Both the position numbers and the translations under genes were made by a program. A stretch of 50,888 nucleotides of DNA from Pseudomonas maioricensis (lineage in GTDB: Bacteria > Pseudomonadota > Gammaproteobacteria > Pseudomonadales > Pseudomonadaceae), in contig NZ_LOHG01000003.1 of NCBI RefSeq assembly GCF_022790535.1, positions 234,229-285,116 on the forward strand, in the 5' to 3' direction. The notes under the pieces are model-generated. The model ran no database searches and was not told the origin of the DNA. It saw only the letters and a list, made by a program, of their open reading frames with translations. Positions 17,266 through 25,869 of this stretch are shown here, in pieces; the first letter of the stretch is position 1; every line of letters starts with the position of its first letter.

Positions 17266-18353
17266 GTGCAAGCATTCCTTTCGATCCTGCGAGCTACGAC
17301 AGTCAGCTCCAGGCCAAAGCCGACCGCCTGCGTGAACTGCTCGCGCCGTTCGACGCGCCCGAGCCTCAAGTCTTCGATTCGCCTACGGCCAACTATCGGC
17401 TGCGCGCCGAGTTCCGCCTGTGGCGCGAAGACCAGAAGCGTCATTACGCGATGTTCACCCCGGGCGACAACAAGAACCCGATCCTGCTGGATGGGCTGCC
17501 CATCGCCAGCCTGCGCATCAACGCCTTGATGCCGGTGCTGCGCGACCGCTGGGAAGCCAGCAAGGTGCTCAACCACAAGCTGTTCCAGGTGGACTTTCTG
17601 ACCACGCTGGCGGGCGATGCGATGATCACCCTGTGTTATCACCGCCCGCTGGCCGACGAGTGGATGGCCGAGGCTGAAAAGCTTGCCGCCGAGCTGGACG
17701 TGAGCCTGATTGGCCGCTCCAAAGGTCAGCGTCTGGTGATAGGTCGTGATTACGTGACTGAAGAGCTTGAAGTCGCTGGTCGCACCTTTAGTTACCGTCA
17801 ACCTGAAGGCGCGTTCACTCAGCCAAACGGGACTGTGAACCAGAAGATGCTCGACTGGGCTTACGCCGCGTTGGGCGACCGTGAAGATGATTTGCTGGAG
17901 CTGTATTGCGGCAACGGCAACTTCACCCTGCCGCTGGCGACCCGCGTGCGCAAAGTGCTGGCCACCGAGATCAGCAAAACTTCGGTAAACGCCGCATTGA
18001 GCAACCTGGCCGACAATGCTGTGGATAACGTCACGCTGGTGCGCTTATCCGCTGAGGAGCTGACTCAGGCACTGAATGAAGTGCGTCCGTTCCGACGCCT
18101 GAATGGCGTGGACCTGAAGAGCTACGATTTCGGCAGCGTTTTCGTCGACCCGCCCCGCGCCGGAATGGACCCGGACACCTGCGAGCTGACTCGCCGCTTC
18201 GAACGCATCCTGTACATCTCGTGCAACCCGGAAACCCTGGCCGCGAACATCGCCCAACTCAACGACACGCATCGTGTCGAGCGTTGCGCGCTGTTTGATC
18301 AGTTTCCGTATACCCACCATATGGAGTCCGGGGTGTTGCTGGTCCGCCGCTGA
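17262..18353 (+). CDS. trmA: tRNA (uracil-5-)-methyltransferase TrmA
   Basis: TrmA makes 5-methyluridine at position 54 of tRNA (and in tmRNA) using S-adenosylmethionine. The 363-residue product has the RNA-binding N-terminal half, SAM motif [15 protein letters not shown] at about 211-225, DPPRAGMD at 296-303, catalytic Cys321 in ISCNPETLA, and Glu355 near the C-terminus (HHMESGVLL), matching the E. coli C324/E358 pair. The start ATG at 17262 overlaps the stop of the purine permease, so its translation is probably coupled to a transporter of unrelated function. A REPIN follows immediately. Confidence 0.97.
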   Translation: MSASIPFDPASYDSQLQAKADRLRELLAPFDAPEPQVFDSPTANYRLRAEFRLWREDQKRHYAMFTPGDNKNPILLDGLPIASLRINALMPVLRDRWEASKVLNHKLFQVDFLTTLAGDAMITLCYHRPLADEWMAEAEKLAAELDVSLIGRSKGQRLVIGRDYVTEELEVAGRTFSYRQPEGAFTQPNGTVNQKMLDWAYAALGDREDDLLELYCGNGNFTLPLATRVRKVLATEISKTSVNAALSNLADNAVDNVTLVRLSAEELTQALNEVRPFRRLNGVDLKSYDFGSVFVDPPRAGMDPDTCELTRRFERILYISCNPETLAANIAQLNDTHRVERCALFDQFPYTHHMESGVLLVRR

Positions 18354-18358
18354 TGCTC

Positions 18359-18433
18359 TTGTAGGAGCTGCCGAAGGCTGCGAAAGCGGAGTGTCAGGTA
18401 AATCGCTCTCGCAGCCTTCGGCAGCTCCTACAA
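18359..18433. repeat. REPIN, class II
   Basis: Near-perfect inverted arms GTAGGAGCTGCCGAAGG between the convergent ends of trmA and the FAH-family gene. Confidence 0.92.
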
Positions 18434-18451
18434 GGGTTCACCTACACCCGG

Positions 18452-19447
18452 TCACAACGCCTTTATCTGCCCAATCCCCACCGCCTGTGGCCCCTCGACA
18501 ATCCCGTTCTCCAACGGTGCACCAAACGCATCCAGGCTGATCTGGAAACGATCACCGGGCCGGGTTTTCACGCCGTCGGCAAACGACAGGGTCGCGGTGC
18601 CGAAGTAGTGAATGTGCACATCCCCCGGGCGCAGGAACTGCGCGTATTTGAAGTGGTGATACTCAAGGTTTGCCAGGCTGTGACACATGTTGTCTTCGCC
18701 ACTCAGGAACTCCTTCTCCCAGAGCACCTGCCCGTCACGCAGCACACGGCTCATGCCGGACAGATGCCGCGGCAGTTCGCCCACCCGCAACTCCGGGCCA
18801 TAAGCGCAATACCGCAGTTTGGAATGTGCGAGGTACAGGTAATTGCGGCGCTCCATGACATGGTCGGAAAACTCGTTACCCAAGGCATAGCCCAAACGAT
18901 AAGGCTGGCCGTCGTCGCCGATCACATACAGGCCCGTCAGCTCAGGCTCCTCGCCCGCATCCTCAGCAAATGATGGCACCGGAAAATCAGCCCCCGGCCG
19001 CACGACGATGCTGCCATCGCCTTTGTAGAACCATTCGGGTTGAGCACCGACCTGACCCGCCGCTGGCTTGCCGCCCTCGATGCCCCACTTGAAGATTTTC
19101 ATGGTGTCGGTCATGCCCGCTTCGACCTGACCGTCATGCTGATGCATCTTGTCCCGTGCCGAAGCGCTGCCCAGGTGGGTCAGACCCGTGCCACTGATCA
19201 GGCAATGGGCCGGATCTTCGTGATCCAGTGGTGGCAGGATCTGGCGGTTGTGCAGCAATGAAGCGTAATCCGGGCCGGGCTCAGTGCCACGGCTGGCCAC
19301 TTCATCGGCCAGGCTTTTACCGGCGCGAGTCGCCGTCAACGCCAACTCGCGGGTGCTTTGGGTTTCACGTACGACGTTGACCCGGTCACCGTCGACGACG
19401 CCGACCTGGCGTTGACCGGATTGGGTTTCAAATTGGATAAGGCGCAT
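18452..19447 (-). CDS. FAH-superfamily sugar-acid enzyme (GguC/AraD1 family)
   Basis: A 331-residue protein of the fumarylacetoacetate hydrolase superfamily, closest in style to the GguC/AraD1 group. An N-terminal beta domain (MRLIQFETQSGQRQVGVVDG) is followed by the FAH catalytic domain with acidic metal-ligand candidates near EEPELTGLYVIG and a basic pocket (GNEFSDHVMERRNYLY). Related enzymes cleave 2,4-diketo-3-deoxy sugar acids or dehydrate 2-keto-3-deoxypentonates. Downstream of an aldonate dehydratase gene, either role is plausible. The ATG at 19447 is used; the longer frame reads through a REPIN. It is the second gene of the dehydratase transcription unit, separated by that REPIN. Confidence 0.82.
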   Translation of the reverse strand: MRLIQFETQSGQRQVGVVDGDRVNVVRETQSTRELALTATRAGKSLADEVASRGTEPGPDYASLLHNRQILPPLDHEDPAHCLISGTGLTHLGSASARDKMHQHDGQVEAGMTDTMKIFKWGIEGGKPAAGQVGAQPEWFYKGDGSIVVRPGADFPVPSFAEDAGEEPELTGLYVIGDDGQPYRLGYALGNEFSDHVMERRNYLYLAHSKLRYCAYGPELRVGELPRHLSGMSRVLRDGQVLWEKEFLSGEDNMCHSLANLEYHHFKYAQFLRPGDVHIHYFGTATLSFADGVKTRPGDRFQISLDAFGAPLENGIVEGPQAVGIGQIKAL

Positions 19448-19470
19448 GGTTATCTCCACAAAATTAGATT

Positions 19471-19561
19471 TGTAGGAGTGAGCTTGCTCGCGAAGGGCCA
19501 GACCTGCCTCTAGAGATGCATCGGATGTACCGACATCATCGCGAGCAAGCTCACTCCTACA
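19471..19561. repeat. REPIN, class I, inside an operon
   Basis: Inverted arms GTAGGAGTGAGCTTGC in the gap between the dehydratase stop and the FAH-family start on the minus strand. It may alter the relative amounts of the two products. Confidence 0.9.
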
Positions 19562-19569
19562 ATCGAGCA

Positions 19570-20745
19570 TTACTCGATAATGTTGAAATCGCTCAGGTAC
19601 TCGTCGGAGATTTCCAGCCCCAGACCCGGCTTGTCGTCGTCCAGCTGGATATAACCGTTGACCGGCTGCGGCTCGCCCTTGAACACGTAGTAGAACAACT
19701 CGTTACCCACCTCGACGTCGAATACCGGGAAGAACTCGGCCATCGGCGACGCGGTGGTGGACATGGTCAGGTGATAGTTGTGCATCTGCCCGGCATGGGG
19801 GATCACTGGCACCGACCACGCTTCGGCCATGGCGTTGATCTTGCGGGCAGCGGTGATACCACCGACGCGATTGGTGTCGTACTGAATCACGTCTACAGCG
19901 CGGCGCTCCAGCAGATCCTTGAAGCCGTACGAAGTGAATTCGTGCTCGCCACCCGAGATCGGCATGATGCCCATCTTCTTCAGCTCGATATAACCTTCGA
20001 TGTCATCGGCGATCACCGGTTCTTCCAGCCAGCGCGGTTCGAACTCGGCGAGTTTCGGCAGCATGCGACGGGCGTATTCCAGGGTCCAGCCCATGTAGCA
20101 CTCAAGCATGATGTCTACGTCCGGGCCAGCCAGCTCACGCAGCGCGCGCACTTGCTCGATGTTGCGACGCATGCCCGCCGGACCGTCTTTAGGGCCATAA
20201 CCGAAGCGCATTTTCAACGCAGTGAAACCTTGATTCAGGTAGCCCTGAGCCTCCTCAAGGAACAGGTCGAGGTTGTCATTGGCATAGAGCTTGGAGGCGT
20301 AGGTCCAGATCTTCTCCTTGGTACGCCCGCCCAGCAGTTTGAAGACCGGCTTGTTCACGGCCTTGCCCATGATGTCCCAGATGGCAATGTCGATGGCCGA
20401 GATAGCCGCCATGCCGATGCCTTTACGGCCCCAGGCGTGGCTCTGGCGATACATTTTTTGCCAGATGTATTCGTTGTCAAACGGGTCTTCGCCAATGGCG
20501 ATGGGTGCCAGGTAAGTGTCGATGATTTCTTTGGCCACACGCGGTGCCAAAGCGCAGTTACCGATACCGACGATACCGCTGTCAGTCTCGACTTCAACAA
20601 CCAGCCAGCCATGAAAACGGAACGAGCCCATGGCGTCGCCACGCTCGAAAAGAATATCGCTGGCGTTGGTGCAGAAGTGCGCTTGAGGGGGTACGACTTT
20701 GCCTTTCCATTCGAAGACGCGGGTACGGATCGCTTTGATTTTCAT
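19570..20745 (-). CDS. Enolase-superfamily sugar-acid dehydratase (rhamnonate dehydratase-like)
   Basis: Predicted to dehydrate an aldonate to its 2-keto-3-deoxy acid. The 391-residue product has the mandelate-racemase/muconate-lactonising fold. Metal-ligand candidates are Glu215 (IMLECYMGW), Glu241 (WLEEP) and Glu267 (SGGEHEF), with Lys178 (ALKMRFG), Asp290 (IQYDTNR) and catalytic His317 (VIPHAGQ). The positions line up with E. coli L-rhamnonate dehydratase (D226, E252, E280, D302, H329 from memory), but overall similarity is moderate, so the true substrate may differ. The ATG at 20745 has an AAGGA ribosome site; an upstream start is less likely. A shared operator lies at 20880-20896. Confidence 0.87.
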   Translation of the reverse strand: MKIKAIRTRVFEWKGKVVPPQAHFCTNASDILFERGDAMGSFRFHGWLVVEVETDSGIVGIGNCALAPRVAKEIIDTYLAPIAIGEDPFDNEYIWQKMYRQSHAWGRKGIGMAAISAIDIAIWDIMGKAVNKPVFKLLGGRTKEKIWTYASKLYANDNLDLFLEEAQGYLNQGFTALKMRFGYGPKDGPAGMRRNIEQVRALRELAGPDVDIMLECYMGWTLEYARRMLPKLAEFEPRWLEEPVIADDIEGYIELKKMGIMPISGGEHEFTSYGFKDLLERRAVDVIQYDTNRVGGITAARKINAMAEAWSVPVIPHAGQMHNYHLTMSTTASPMAEFFPVFDVEVGNELFYYVFKGEPQPVNGYIQLDDDKPGLGLEISDEYLSDFNIIE

Positions 20746-20879
20746 GGACTGCTTTTCCTTGTGTGCCGGTATGTCCTGCATGGCGCGGGACCGGCTTTTT
20801 GTAGTTGTTGATCGACAGGTCGATGGGGAAATTTAGCCAGCTGCGAGAGGTGTCGGCTAATCACTTATGCGTATCCAGT

Positions 20880-20896
20880 GATAGCCTGGGGTGATC
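20880..20896. promoter_or_regulatory. Shared operator, copy 3 (dehydratase promoter)
   Basis: GATAGCCTGGGGTGATC fits the dyad GATAnCCnnnGGnTATC with one mismatch in the right arm and keeps T-N11-A (T20882 to A20894). On the minus strand the surrounding sequence is also very similar to copy 2 (CCGATnACCCCAGGCTATC). It lies about 140 bp before the dehydratase start codon. Confidence 0.7.
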
Positions 20897-20942
20897 GGTT
20901 TGGAGATATCTCTACCCCCGTAGTTATCGGCCTGGAATGAAT

Positions 20943-21027
20943 TGTGGGAGCCGGGCTTGCCCGCGATAGGTTCAACACGGTATCTGATACCGAGTCGTTC
21001 TTATCGCGGGCAAGCCCGGCTCCCACA
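20943..21027. repeat. REPIN, class III variant
   Basis: Inverted arms TGTGGGAGCCGGGCTTGCC between the end of the PdxA-like gene and the dehydratase promoter. Confidence 0.9.
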
Positions 21028-21041
21028 GTGTTATGCATTAC

Positions 21042-22046
21042 TTAATAAGAGCTACGCCCCATCCGGCAGGCAATCTCGAACGCCTGGCGTATAGCACCAA
21101 CATTGGCCTTGCCCTGCCCGGCAATATCAAACGCGGTACCGTGCGCAGGTGTGGTGATCGGAATCGGCAAGCCGCCCTGCACTGTCACGCCACGGGAGAA
21201 GCCCATCAGTTTGATCGCGATCTGCCCCTGATCGTGATACATGGTCACCACCGCATCGAAGGCACTGGCATCGCCCTGCACCTTGAGGAAAATCGTATCG
21301 CCGGGGTACGGGCCATCGGCGGCAATGCCCTGCTCCTGCGCGGTCTTGACTGCTGGACCAATGATGTCCAGCTCTTCGCGGCCAAACGAACCGTTGTCGC
21401 CGTTATGTGGGTTGAGACCGCAGACGCCGACACGCGGACGCTCCAGGCCGTTGCGTTTCAGCGCCGTGTCGATCAGACGAATCGCCTCGACCACACGATT
21501 CTGATTGAGCATGCCCGGCACGGCGGACAACGCCACGTGAGACGTCACGCGGGAGGTCCAGAGGTTATCCAGCACGTTGAACTCGCAGAATGGCCCGTCG
21601 AAACCCAGCAGCTCGGCAAACCAGTGCAGCTCGTCACTGTGCGCCATACCTGCCATGTGCAGCGAGGTCTTGTTCAGCGGGCCGAACAACACCGCATCGG
21701 TGGTTTTGGCAGCGGTCAGCTCAACGGCAATTTTCAGTGTATCCAGGCAATAGCGTCCACCGATGGCACTGGATTCGCTACGCGGGAAATCCCCCAGCGC
21801 ATCACCGCGATAGTTGAAGAACAGCGGCGTGTCGTCGGTGAAGTTCAGGTCTTGCAGGGACTCAATCTGACGATAGGGAAAGTCCTTGCCAGCGATCTGC
21901 ATACCGCGCTGCATTTCAGCTTCGTCGGCGATCAGGATCACCTGCGCCTGACTGCGCACCTGTGGCTCGGCCAGCAAACGCGCAATCAGTTCAGGACCAA
22001 TGCCTGCCGGATCACCCAGTACCATCGCAATTCGGGTCTTGCTCAT
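21042..22046 (-). CDS. PdxA-family dehydrogenase of a sugar-acid cluster (PdxA2-like)
   Basis: A 334-residue NAD-dependent dehydrogenase of the PdxA fold. It keeps GDPAGIGPE at 11-19, GPLNK at 122-126, SHVAL around His170, NPHNGDNG at 212-219, and YHDQG with His271. It differs from PdxA at substrate-contact sites. The GHTE motif is replaced by AHSDELHWFAE (135-145). The Asn of GVN is Thr288, and the Arg of FIRTS aligns with Ile297; Lys279 is kept. PdxA2 proteins usually act on a 4-phosphate made by a DUF1537 kinase, but no such kinase is here. This suggests a different, perhaps unphosphorylated, substrate. The ATG overlaps the amidohydrolase stop by 4 bp. Confidence 0.85.
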   Translation of the reverse strand: MSKTRIAMVLGDPAGIGPELIARLLAEPQVRSQAQVILIADEAEMQRGMQIAGKDFPYRQIESLQDLNFTDDTPLFFNYRGDALGDFPRSESSAIGGRYCLDTLKIAVELTAAKTTDAVLFGPLNKTSLHMAGMAHSDELHWFAELLGFDGPFCEFNVLDNLWTSRVTSHVALSAVPGMLNQNRVVEAIRLIDTALKRNGLERPRVGVCGLNPHNGDNGSFGREELDIIGPAVKTAQEQGIAADGPYPGDTIFLKVQGDASAFDAVVTMYHDQGQIAIKLMGFSRGVTVQGGLPIPITTPAHGTAFDIAGQGKANVGAIRQAFEIACRMGRSSY

Positions 22047-22999
22047 GCTTGATTCCTCATCTGTTCGGGCCACGTCTGTGCAGTGGCTGAAGGCTCGCAA
22101 CGGTAGATACGTCGCGCGTTGCTGTAAAAAAGCTGTTGCTGGTCGGCCTGCGGCAAATCTCGAACGATCTGCTTGAAGCCGCTATAGATGTCATCGAACG
22201 AACCACACAGGCTGTCGACGGGAAAATTGCTGGCGAACATCGCCCGGGCCGGGCCAAACATGGCGATGATTTCCCGGACGATCCAGGCGTTATCCGTCGC
22301 ACGCCAAGGCTTGCCCGGTAGCCCGAGACCGGAAATCTTCACCACGACATTGGGCTGCTCGGCCAAACGGCTCATGGCGGCATGCCAACCGGCCAATCCC
22401 GGCTCGCTGCGATCAGACGGCAGCCCGGCGTGATTGAGGATGATCGTGGTGTCCGGGAAGTCTCGCGCCAGCCGCTCGGCCTCGGGAAGATTCCACCAGG
22501 GCGTCTGCAAATCAAAATGCAGGCCCAGCCCGTGCAGAACGGCAAAGCTGCGCCGCCATTGTTCGTCGCTCATGAGGCTCAATTGCGACCCCACCTGCTC
22601 AGGTGATGTAGGCCCTCCAGGCTTGTGCCTGACGCTGCGCACACATTGAAACGACGCCTGAGCACGCAACAGATCCACTGCATCCGAATGATCCAGCCAG
22701 GCCTGCGCGACAATCGCATTGGGCACTCCGTAACGCGCGGCGAGTTGCTCGACAAAGCGCGTCTCACCAATCGGGTCGCGGGGATCCCATTCGGTTTCGA
22801 CATAGACGGTCTGCACCACCTGATGCTCGCCCACATCGCCGAAATATTCTGGCGGCAAGTAACGGCGTTTGATCGCTGAATAATCACCGTAGCGAAACGG
22901 GATGCTGGCTTGCGGGGCCAGCCATGGATGATGATTGACCTGCGGATCCCAGAAATGATGATGGGCATCCACAATCGGCCCGCTCCACAATTCAGACAT
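22043..22999 (-). CDS. Amidohydrolase-family lactonase (PF04909 type)
   Basis: A 318-residue TIM-barrel metal-dependent hydrolase of the amidohydrolase 2 family, which includes L-rhamnono- and L-fucono-lactonases and 2-pyrone-4,6-dicarboxylate hydrolase. Metal-site features are HHH in VDAHHHFWDP at 10-19, the histidine in TTIILNHAGLP, and the terminal aspartate in MFASNFPVDS. In this cluster it most likely opens a sugar-acid lactone. The ATG at 22999 has a GAGGTGG ribosome site and overlaps the MFS gene end by 8 bp; a frame extending to 23098 would lie wholly inside that gene. Middle gene of MFS-amidohydrolase-pdxA. Confidence 0.87.
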   Translation of the reverse strand: MSELWSGPIVDAHHHFWDPQVNHHPWLAPQASIPFRYGDYSAIKRRYLPPEYFGDVGEHQVVQTVYVETEWDPRDPIGETRFVEQLAARYGVPNAIVAQAWLDHSDAVDLLRAQASFQCVRSVRHKPGGPTSPEQVGSQLSLMSDEQWRRSFAVLHGLGLHFDLQTPWWNLPEAERLARDFPDTTIILNHAGLPSDRSEPGLAGWHAAMSRLAEQPNVVVKISGLGLPGKPWRATDNAWIVREIIAMFGPARAMFASNFPVDSLCGSFDDIYSGFKQIVRDLPQADQQQLFYSNARRIYRCEPSATAQTWPEQMRNQA

Positions 23000-24341
23000 C
23001 TGCCACCTCGCGCTGACCGTCAAGGCTGATAAACAGGGTGGCGAGCACGAACAGTGCCGCGCAGCCTGCGAAGAACGCCAGTACCGCACCAAAGCCACCG
23101 AAGAATTGCAGGATCACCCCGACCAGAATCGGTACGAAGATCCCGCCAATGCTACCCGCCAGATTCATCACGCCGCCGATCAGACCCACCCGGGCCGGTG
23201 CAGCGAGCAAGGCCGGGAAGCTCCAGTACAGGCTGCCCCACATCAGGAAGAACGCCGTCATCGCCAACAGGCCGACGGCCGCAAACGGGTCAGTGAGGGT
23301 CGGCAACAGCACCAGCGCAGCCAGTGCAATCAGCCCGGAGAAGGTCAGCAGACCTTTGACCGCCAGACCTCGACGCACACCTTTGCGAATCAGGCCGTCA
23401 CACAGAAAACCACCGGTCAGCGAACCAAGCGCGCCGCAAATGAAGATCACGAAGGTTGCCGCGCCAATGCCCTTGATGTCGAAGCCACGCGCCTGGGCCA
23501 GATAGCTCGGCCCCCAGGTCAACAGACCGAAATAGACCATTGCCCAACTGGAGCGTCCGACCAGCAGCCCGGTCAGCGAGCGTGCTGCGATGCCCAGACC
23601 TTTGACCGGCGCACGGGCCGCCTCTGCAGCAGGGGTGGCGCGGCCCGCGTTGATCTTGTCCAGCTCGGCCTGATTGACCTGCGGGTGTACCGATGGATCA
23701 TCACGCAGATAACGCCAGGACACCCAGCCCAGCAACAAAGTCGCGACCCCGGCGATGACGAACGCCATACGCCACGAGTCCAGGGTGGCAATCAGGTAGG
23801 CGATTATCAAACCGCCCAGCGCTACGCCCAGCGGGCTACCGCTGTCCATCATCACGGCGCCACGGCTGCGCTCGCTAGGGGCCAGCCACAGGGAAATCAG
23901 CTTGCCGCCAGACGGAAACAACGGAGCTTCCGCCGCCCCGAGAAACATCCGCGCAAACAGCAGCGAAACGCCACCCGTGGCGAACCCTGCCAGCACCTGG
24001 AAAGTCCCCCATAAACCGGTCGACCAGGTGATGACGCGACGTGGACCGAAGCGGTCAATCATCCAGCCACCGGGGATCTGCAACAGCGCATAGGCCCAGA
24101 AGAAACTGCTAAGGATCAGGCCCTGCATGCTCGGCGACAGTTCGAATTCTTTGGCGATGGTCGGCATGGCGATTGATAGCGAGACCCGGTCGATCAGGTT
24201 GACCATGGTCAGCAGGAAAATGATGGCAAAGATCCGCCAGCGCACTGTAGTGGCTCGCGCCGTGGTGGCGACCGCCGGATTGCCGGTAGCTGCAGAGGCA
24301 CCTGCGTCAGACAGATGCACGGGGGCACTGGAACGATCCAT
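22992..24341 (-). CDS. MFS transporter, anion:cation symporter family (sugar-acid uptake)
   Basis: A 449-residue, 12-helix transporter of the ACS branch of the major facilitator superfamily, like GudP, DgoT or ExuT, which import hexuronates and aldonates with protons. Signs are TMVNLIDRVSLSIAMPTIAKEF after a polar 30-residue N-terminus, PGGWMIDRFGPRRVI in the loop 2-3 region, and RMFLGAAEAPLFPSGGKLISLWLAPSE-like sequence in TM4-5. It is the first gene of a unit with the amidohydrolase and PdxA-like genes, overlapping by 8 and then 4 bp. An operator copy lies about 106 bp upstream. Confidence 0.9.
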   Translation of the reverse strand: MDRSSAPVHLSDAGASAATGNPAVATTARATTVRWRIFAIIFLLTMVNLIDRVSLSIAMPTIAKEFELSPSMQGLILSSFFWAYALLQIPGGWMIDRFGPRRVITWSTGLWGTFQVLAGFATGGVSLLFARMFLGAAEAPLFPSGGKLISLWLAPSERSRGAVMMDSGSPLGVALGGLIIAYLIATLDSWRMAFVIAGVATLLLGWVSWRYLRDDPSVHPQVNQAELDKINAGRATPAAEAARAPVKGLGIAARSLTGLLVGRSSWAMVYFGLLTWGPSYLAQARGFDIKGIGAATFVIFICGALGSLTGGFLCDGLIRKGVRRGLAVKGLLTFSGLIALAALVLLPTLTDPFAAVGLLAMTAFFLMWGSLYWSFPALLAAPARVGLIGGVMNLAGSIGGIFVPILVGVILQFFGGFGAVLAFFAGCAALFVLATLFISLDGQREVADV

Positions 24342-24438
24342 GGTGCTTACCTCGTTTTTATTGTTTTTGTAGGTGTTGCTGTGGCGCTCACTATCAGAGG
24401 CGAAGCGATAACCGTCTAATCAAAAAAATACATACGGT

Positions 24439-24455
24439 GATAACCCTTGGATATC
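24439..24455. promoter_or_regulatory. Shared operator, copy 1 (MFS-amidohydrolase-pdxA promoter)
   Basis: GATAACCCTTGGATATC is a perfect GATAnCCnnnGGnTATC dyad with LysR-type T-N11-A spacing (T24441 to A24453). It is centred about 106 bp before the MFS start codon on the minus strand. Confidence 0.75.
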
Positions 24456-24490
24456 GCTAAGACCACATGGCTTCTTGGCAAACATTGAAA

Positions 24491-24581
24491 CTGTAGGAGT
24501 GAGCTTGCTCGCGATTGGATCTATCAGTCGACTTCAACATGAACTGACTGGACGCCATCGCGAGCAAGCTCACTCCTACAG
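24491..24581. repeat. REPIN, class I, between two operators
   Basis: Inverted arms CTGTAGGAGTGAGCTTGC placed between operator copies 1 and 2 in a divergent promoter region. Confidence 0.92.
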
Positions 24582-24653
24582 TCCGACTTCTTCGGCAGCC
24601 CAGAAAAACCTTTATCCCCAGATATCACTGACACGCCTCCAAACTCGCCAACC

Positions 24654-24670
24654 GATAACCCCAGGCTATC
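24654..24670. promoter_or_regulatory. Shared operator, copy 2 (tctCBA promoter)
   Basis: GATAACCCCAGGCTATC is a perfect GATAnCCnnnGGnTATC dyad with T-N11-A spacing (T24656 to A24668). It is centred about 134 bp before the tctC start codon. Confidence 0.75.
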
Positions 24671-24795
24671 GGTGTATCCAATGTTTTGAGTAGACGCCGC
24701 CGCGATAGCTTCCCACACTCGACCCAAGATTTACCGTTCACCGTATCCGGCAGATCGCTCAAAAAACAATTACAAAAAATAGAGGTTTCATCATT

Positions 24796-25809
24796 ATGCG
24801 AACCGCATCTCTTCGACGCGCGTCCCGTTTTCTGCTCGGCTGTTCACTCGTTTGCGCCGGCACTCTTCCCGCTCTGGCCAATGCCTGGCAACCCGATAAA
24901 AACGTTGAAATCATTGTTGCTGGCGGCCCAGGCGGCGGTACTGATCAGCTCGGTCGTCTGATCCAGTCGATCATCACCACCCACAAGCTGCTGGACGTTA
25001 ACACCGTGGTGCTCAACAAAGGCGGCGGCAACGGAGCTGAAGCATTTCTGGACCTCAAAATGTCCGAAGGCGATGCAGACAAACTGGTGATTGGCACCAA
25101 CAACATTTACCTGCTGCCGCTGGTCTCCAAGCTCGGTTATCAATGGCAAGAGCTGACCCCGGTCGCCGCCGTCGCTGAAGACGACTTCATCCTCTGGACC
25201 TACAAAGACGCACCGTGGAAAGACGCTAAAAGCCTCTACGAGACGGTCAAGGCCGACCCTTCCAAGCTGCGCATGGGCGGCAGCCAGTCCAAAGACGTGG
25301 ACCAGACCCTGACCCTGCTGCTGAATAAAACCACCGGCAGCAAACTGGTTTACATCCCGTTCAAAAGCGGCAGCGAAGCGTCTACACAACTGGCTGGCAA
25401 ACACATCGCCGCCAACGTCAACAACCCAAGCGAAAGCATCAGTCAGTGGCGCGGTGATCAGGTCCAGCCGCTGTGCGTATTCAGTAAAGAGCGCATGGGC
25501 TACACCGACAAAGTCGCCGGTGATAAATCCTGGGCCGACGTACCGACCTGCCACGAACAAGGCCTGGGCGTTGAGCAGTATCGCTTCCCGCGCACCGTGT
25601 TCATGCCGGGCAAAGTCACGGCTGAACAACGCGCGTTCTATACCGAGCTGATGCGCAAAGTCTCCGAAGCGCCTGAGTTCAAGGCCTACGTCAAACAGAA
25701 CGCACTGGTGCCGACCTTCCTCGAAGGCGAGCAACTGAGTGCCTACATCCAGCAGGACACGGCCCGCGTTACACCGGTGTTCAAGGACGCTGGCTGGCTG
25801 CGCGAGTGA
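24796..25809 (+). CDS. tctC: Tripartite tricarboxylate transporter substrate-binding protein (TctC/Bug family)
   Basis: The periplasmic receptor of a TctCBA carrier, which captures carboxylic acids and hands them to the membrane subunits. The 337-residue product has a signal peptide ending near Ala30 (LPALANA-WQ). The TctC/Bug fold follows, with the early ligand loop VAGGPGGGTDQLGRL and the second loop with KGGGNGAEA. Its neighbours point to a sugar acid rather than citrate as ligand; the name is by family only. It is followed by a small hairpin and then tctB and tctA on the same strand. Confidence 0.9.
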   Translation: MRTASLRRASRFLLGCSLVCAGTLPALANAWQPDKNVEIIVAGGPGGGTDQLGRLIQSIITTHKLLDVNTVVLNKGGGNGAEAFLDLKMSEGDADKLVIGTNNIYLLPLVSKLGYQWQELTPVAAVAEDDFILWTYKDAPWKDAKSLYETVKADPSKLRMGGSQSKDVDQTLTLLLNKTTGSKLVYIPFKSGSEASTQLAGKHIAANVNNPSESISQWRGDQVQPLCVFSKERMGYTDKVAGDKSWADVPTCHEQGLGVEQYRFPRTVFMPGKVTAEQRAFYTELMRKVSEAPEFKAYVKQNALVPTFLEGEQLSAYIQQDTARVTPVFKDAGWLRE

Positions 25810-25831
25810 TCTGACTGATCAGGCCCCACTG

Positions 25832-25847
25832 CCGGGTGTTCGCCCGG
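25832..25847 (+). promoter_or_regulatory. Intercistronic hairpin between tctC and tctB
   Basis: CCGGG-TGTTCG-CCCGG forms a short GC-rich stem-loop with no U-run, 22 bp after the tctC stop. Hairpins after binding-protein genes often protect the upstream message so that the receptor is made in excess over the membrane subunits. That role here is inferred. Confidence 0.45.
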
Positions 25848-25869
25848 TAGTTATCTCTGGAGGTGCTCC

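Larger units (their letters stand above)
24342..24795. other. Divergent regulatory region of the sugar-acid island
   Basis: About 450 bp between the MFS gene and tctC. It contains two copies of the 17-bp operator, one near each gene start, with a class I REPIN (24491-24581) placed between them. No further gene was seen. The layout suggests two separate divergent promoters under one regulator, insulated by the REPIN. Confidence 0.7.

Noticed and set aside
19448..19570. N-terminal extension of the FAH-family protein
   Set aside because: The extra residues are translated REPIN sequence, and homologues start at MRLIQF.
19516..20811. A 431-codon open frame on the plus strand opposite the dehydratase gene
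   Set aside because: It mirrors a well-supported enolase-superfamily gene; the translation has no recognisable family and begins inside a REPIN. Long antisense frames are common in GC-rich DNA.
24600..24625. A possible fourth operator near TATCCCCAGATATC
   Set aside because: It has only partial arms and wrong spacing (no GATAnCC...GGnTATC), so it is not counted.
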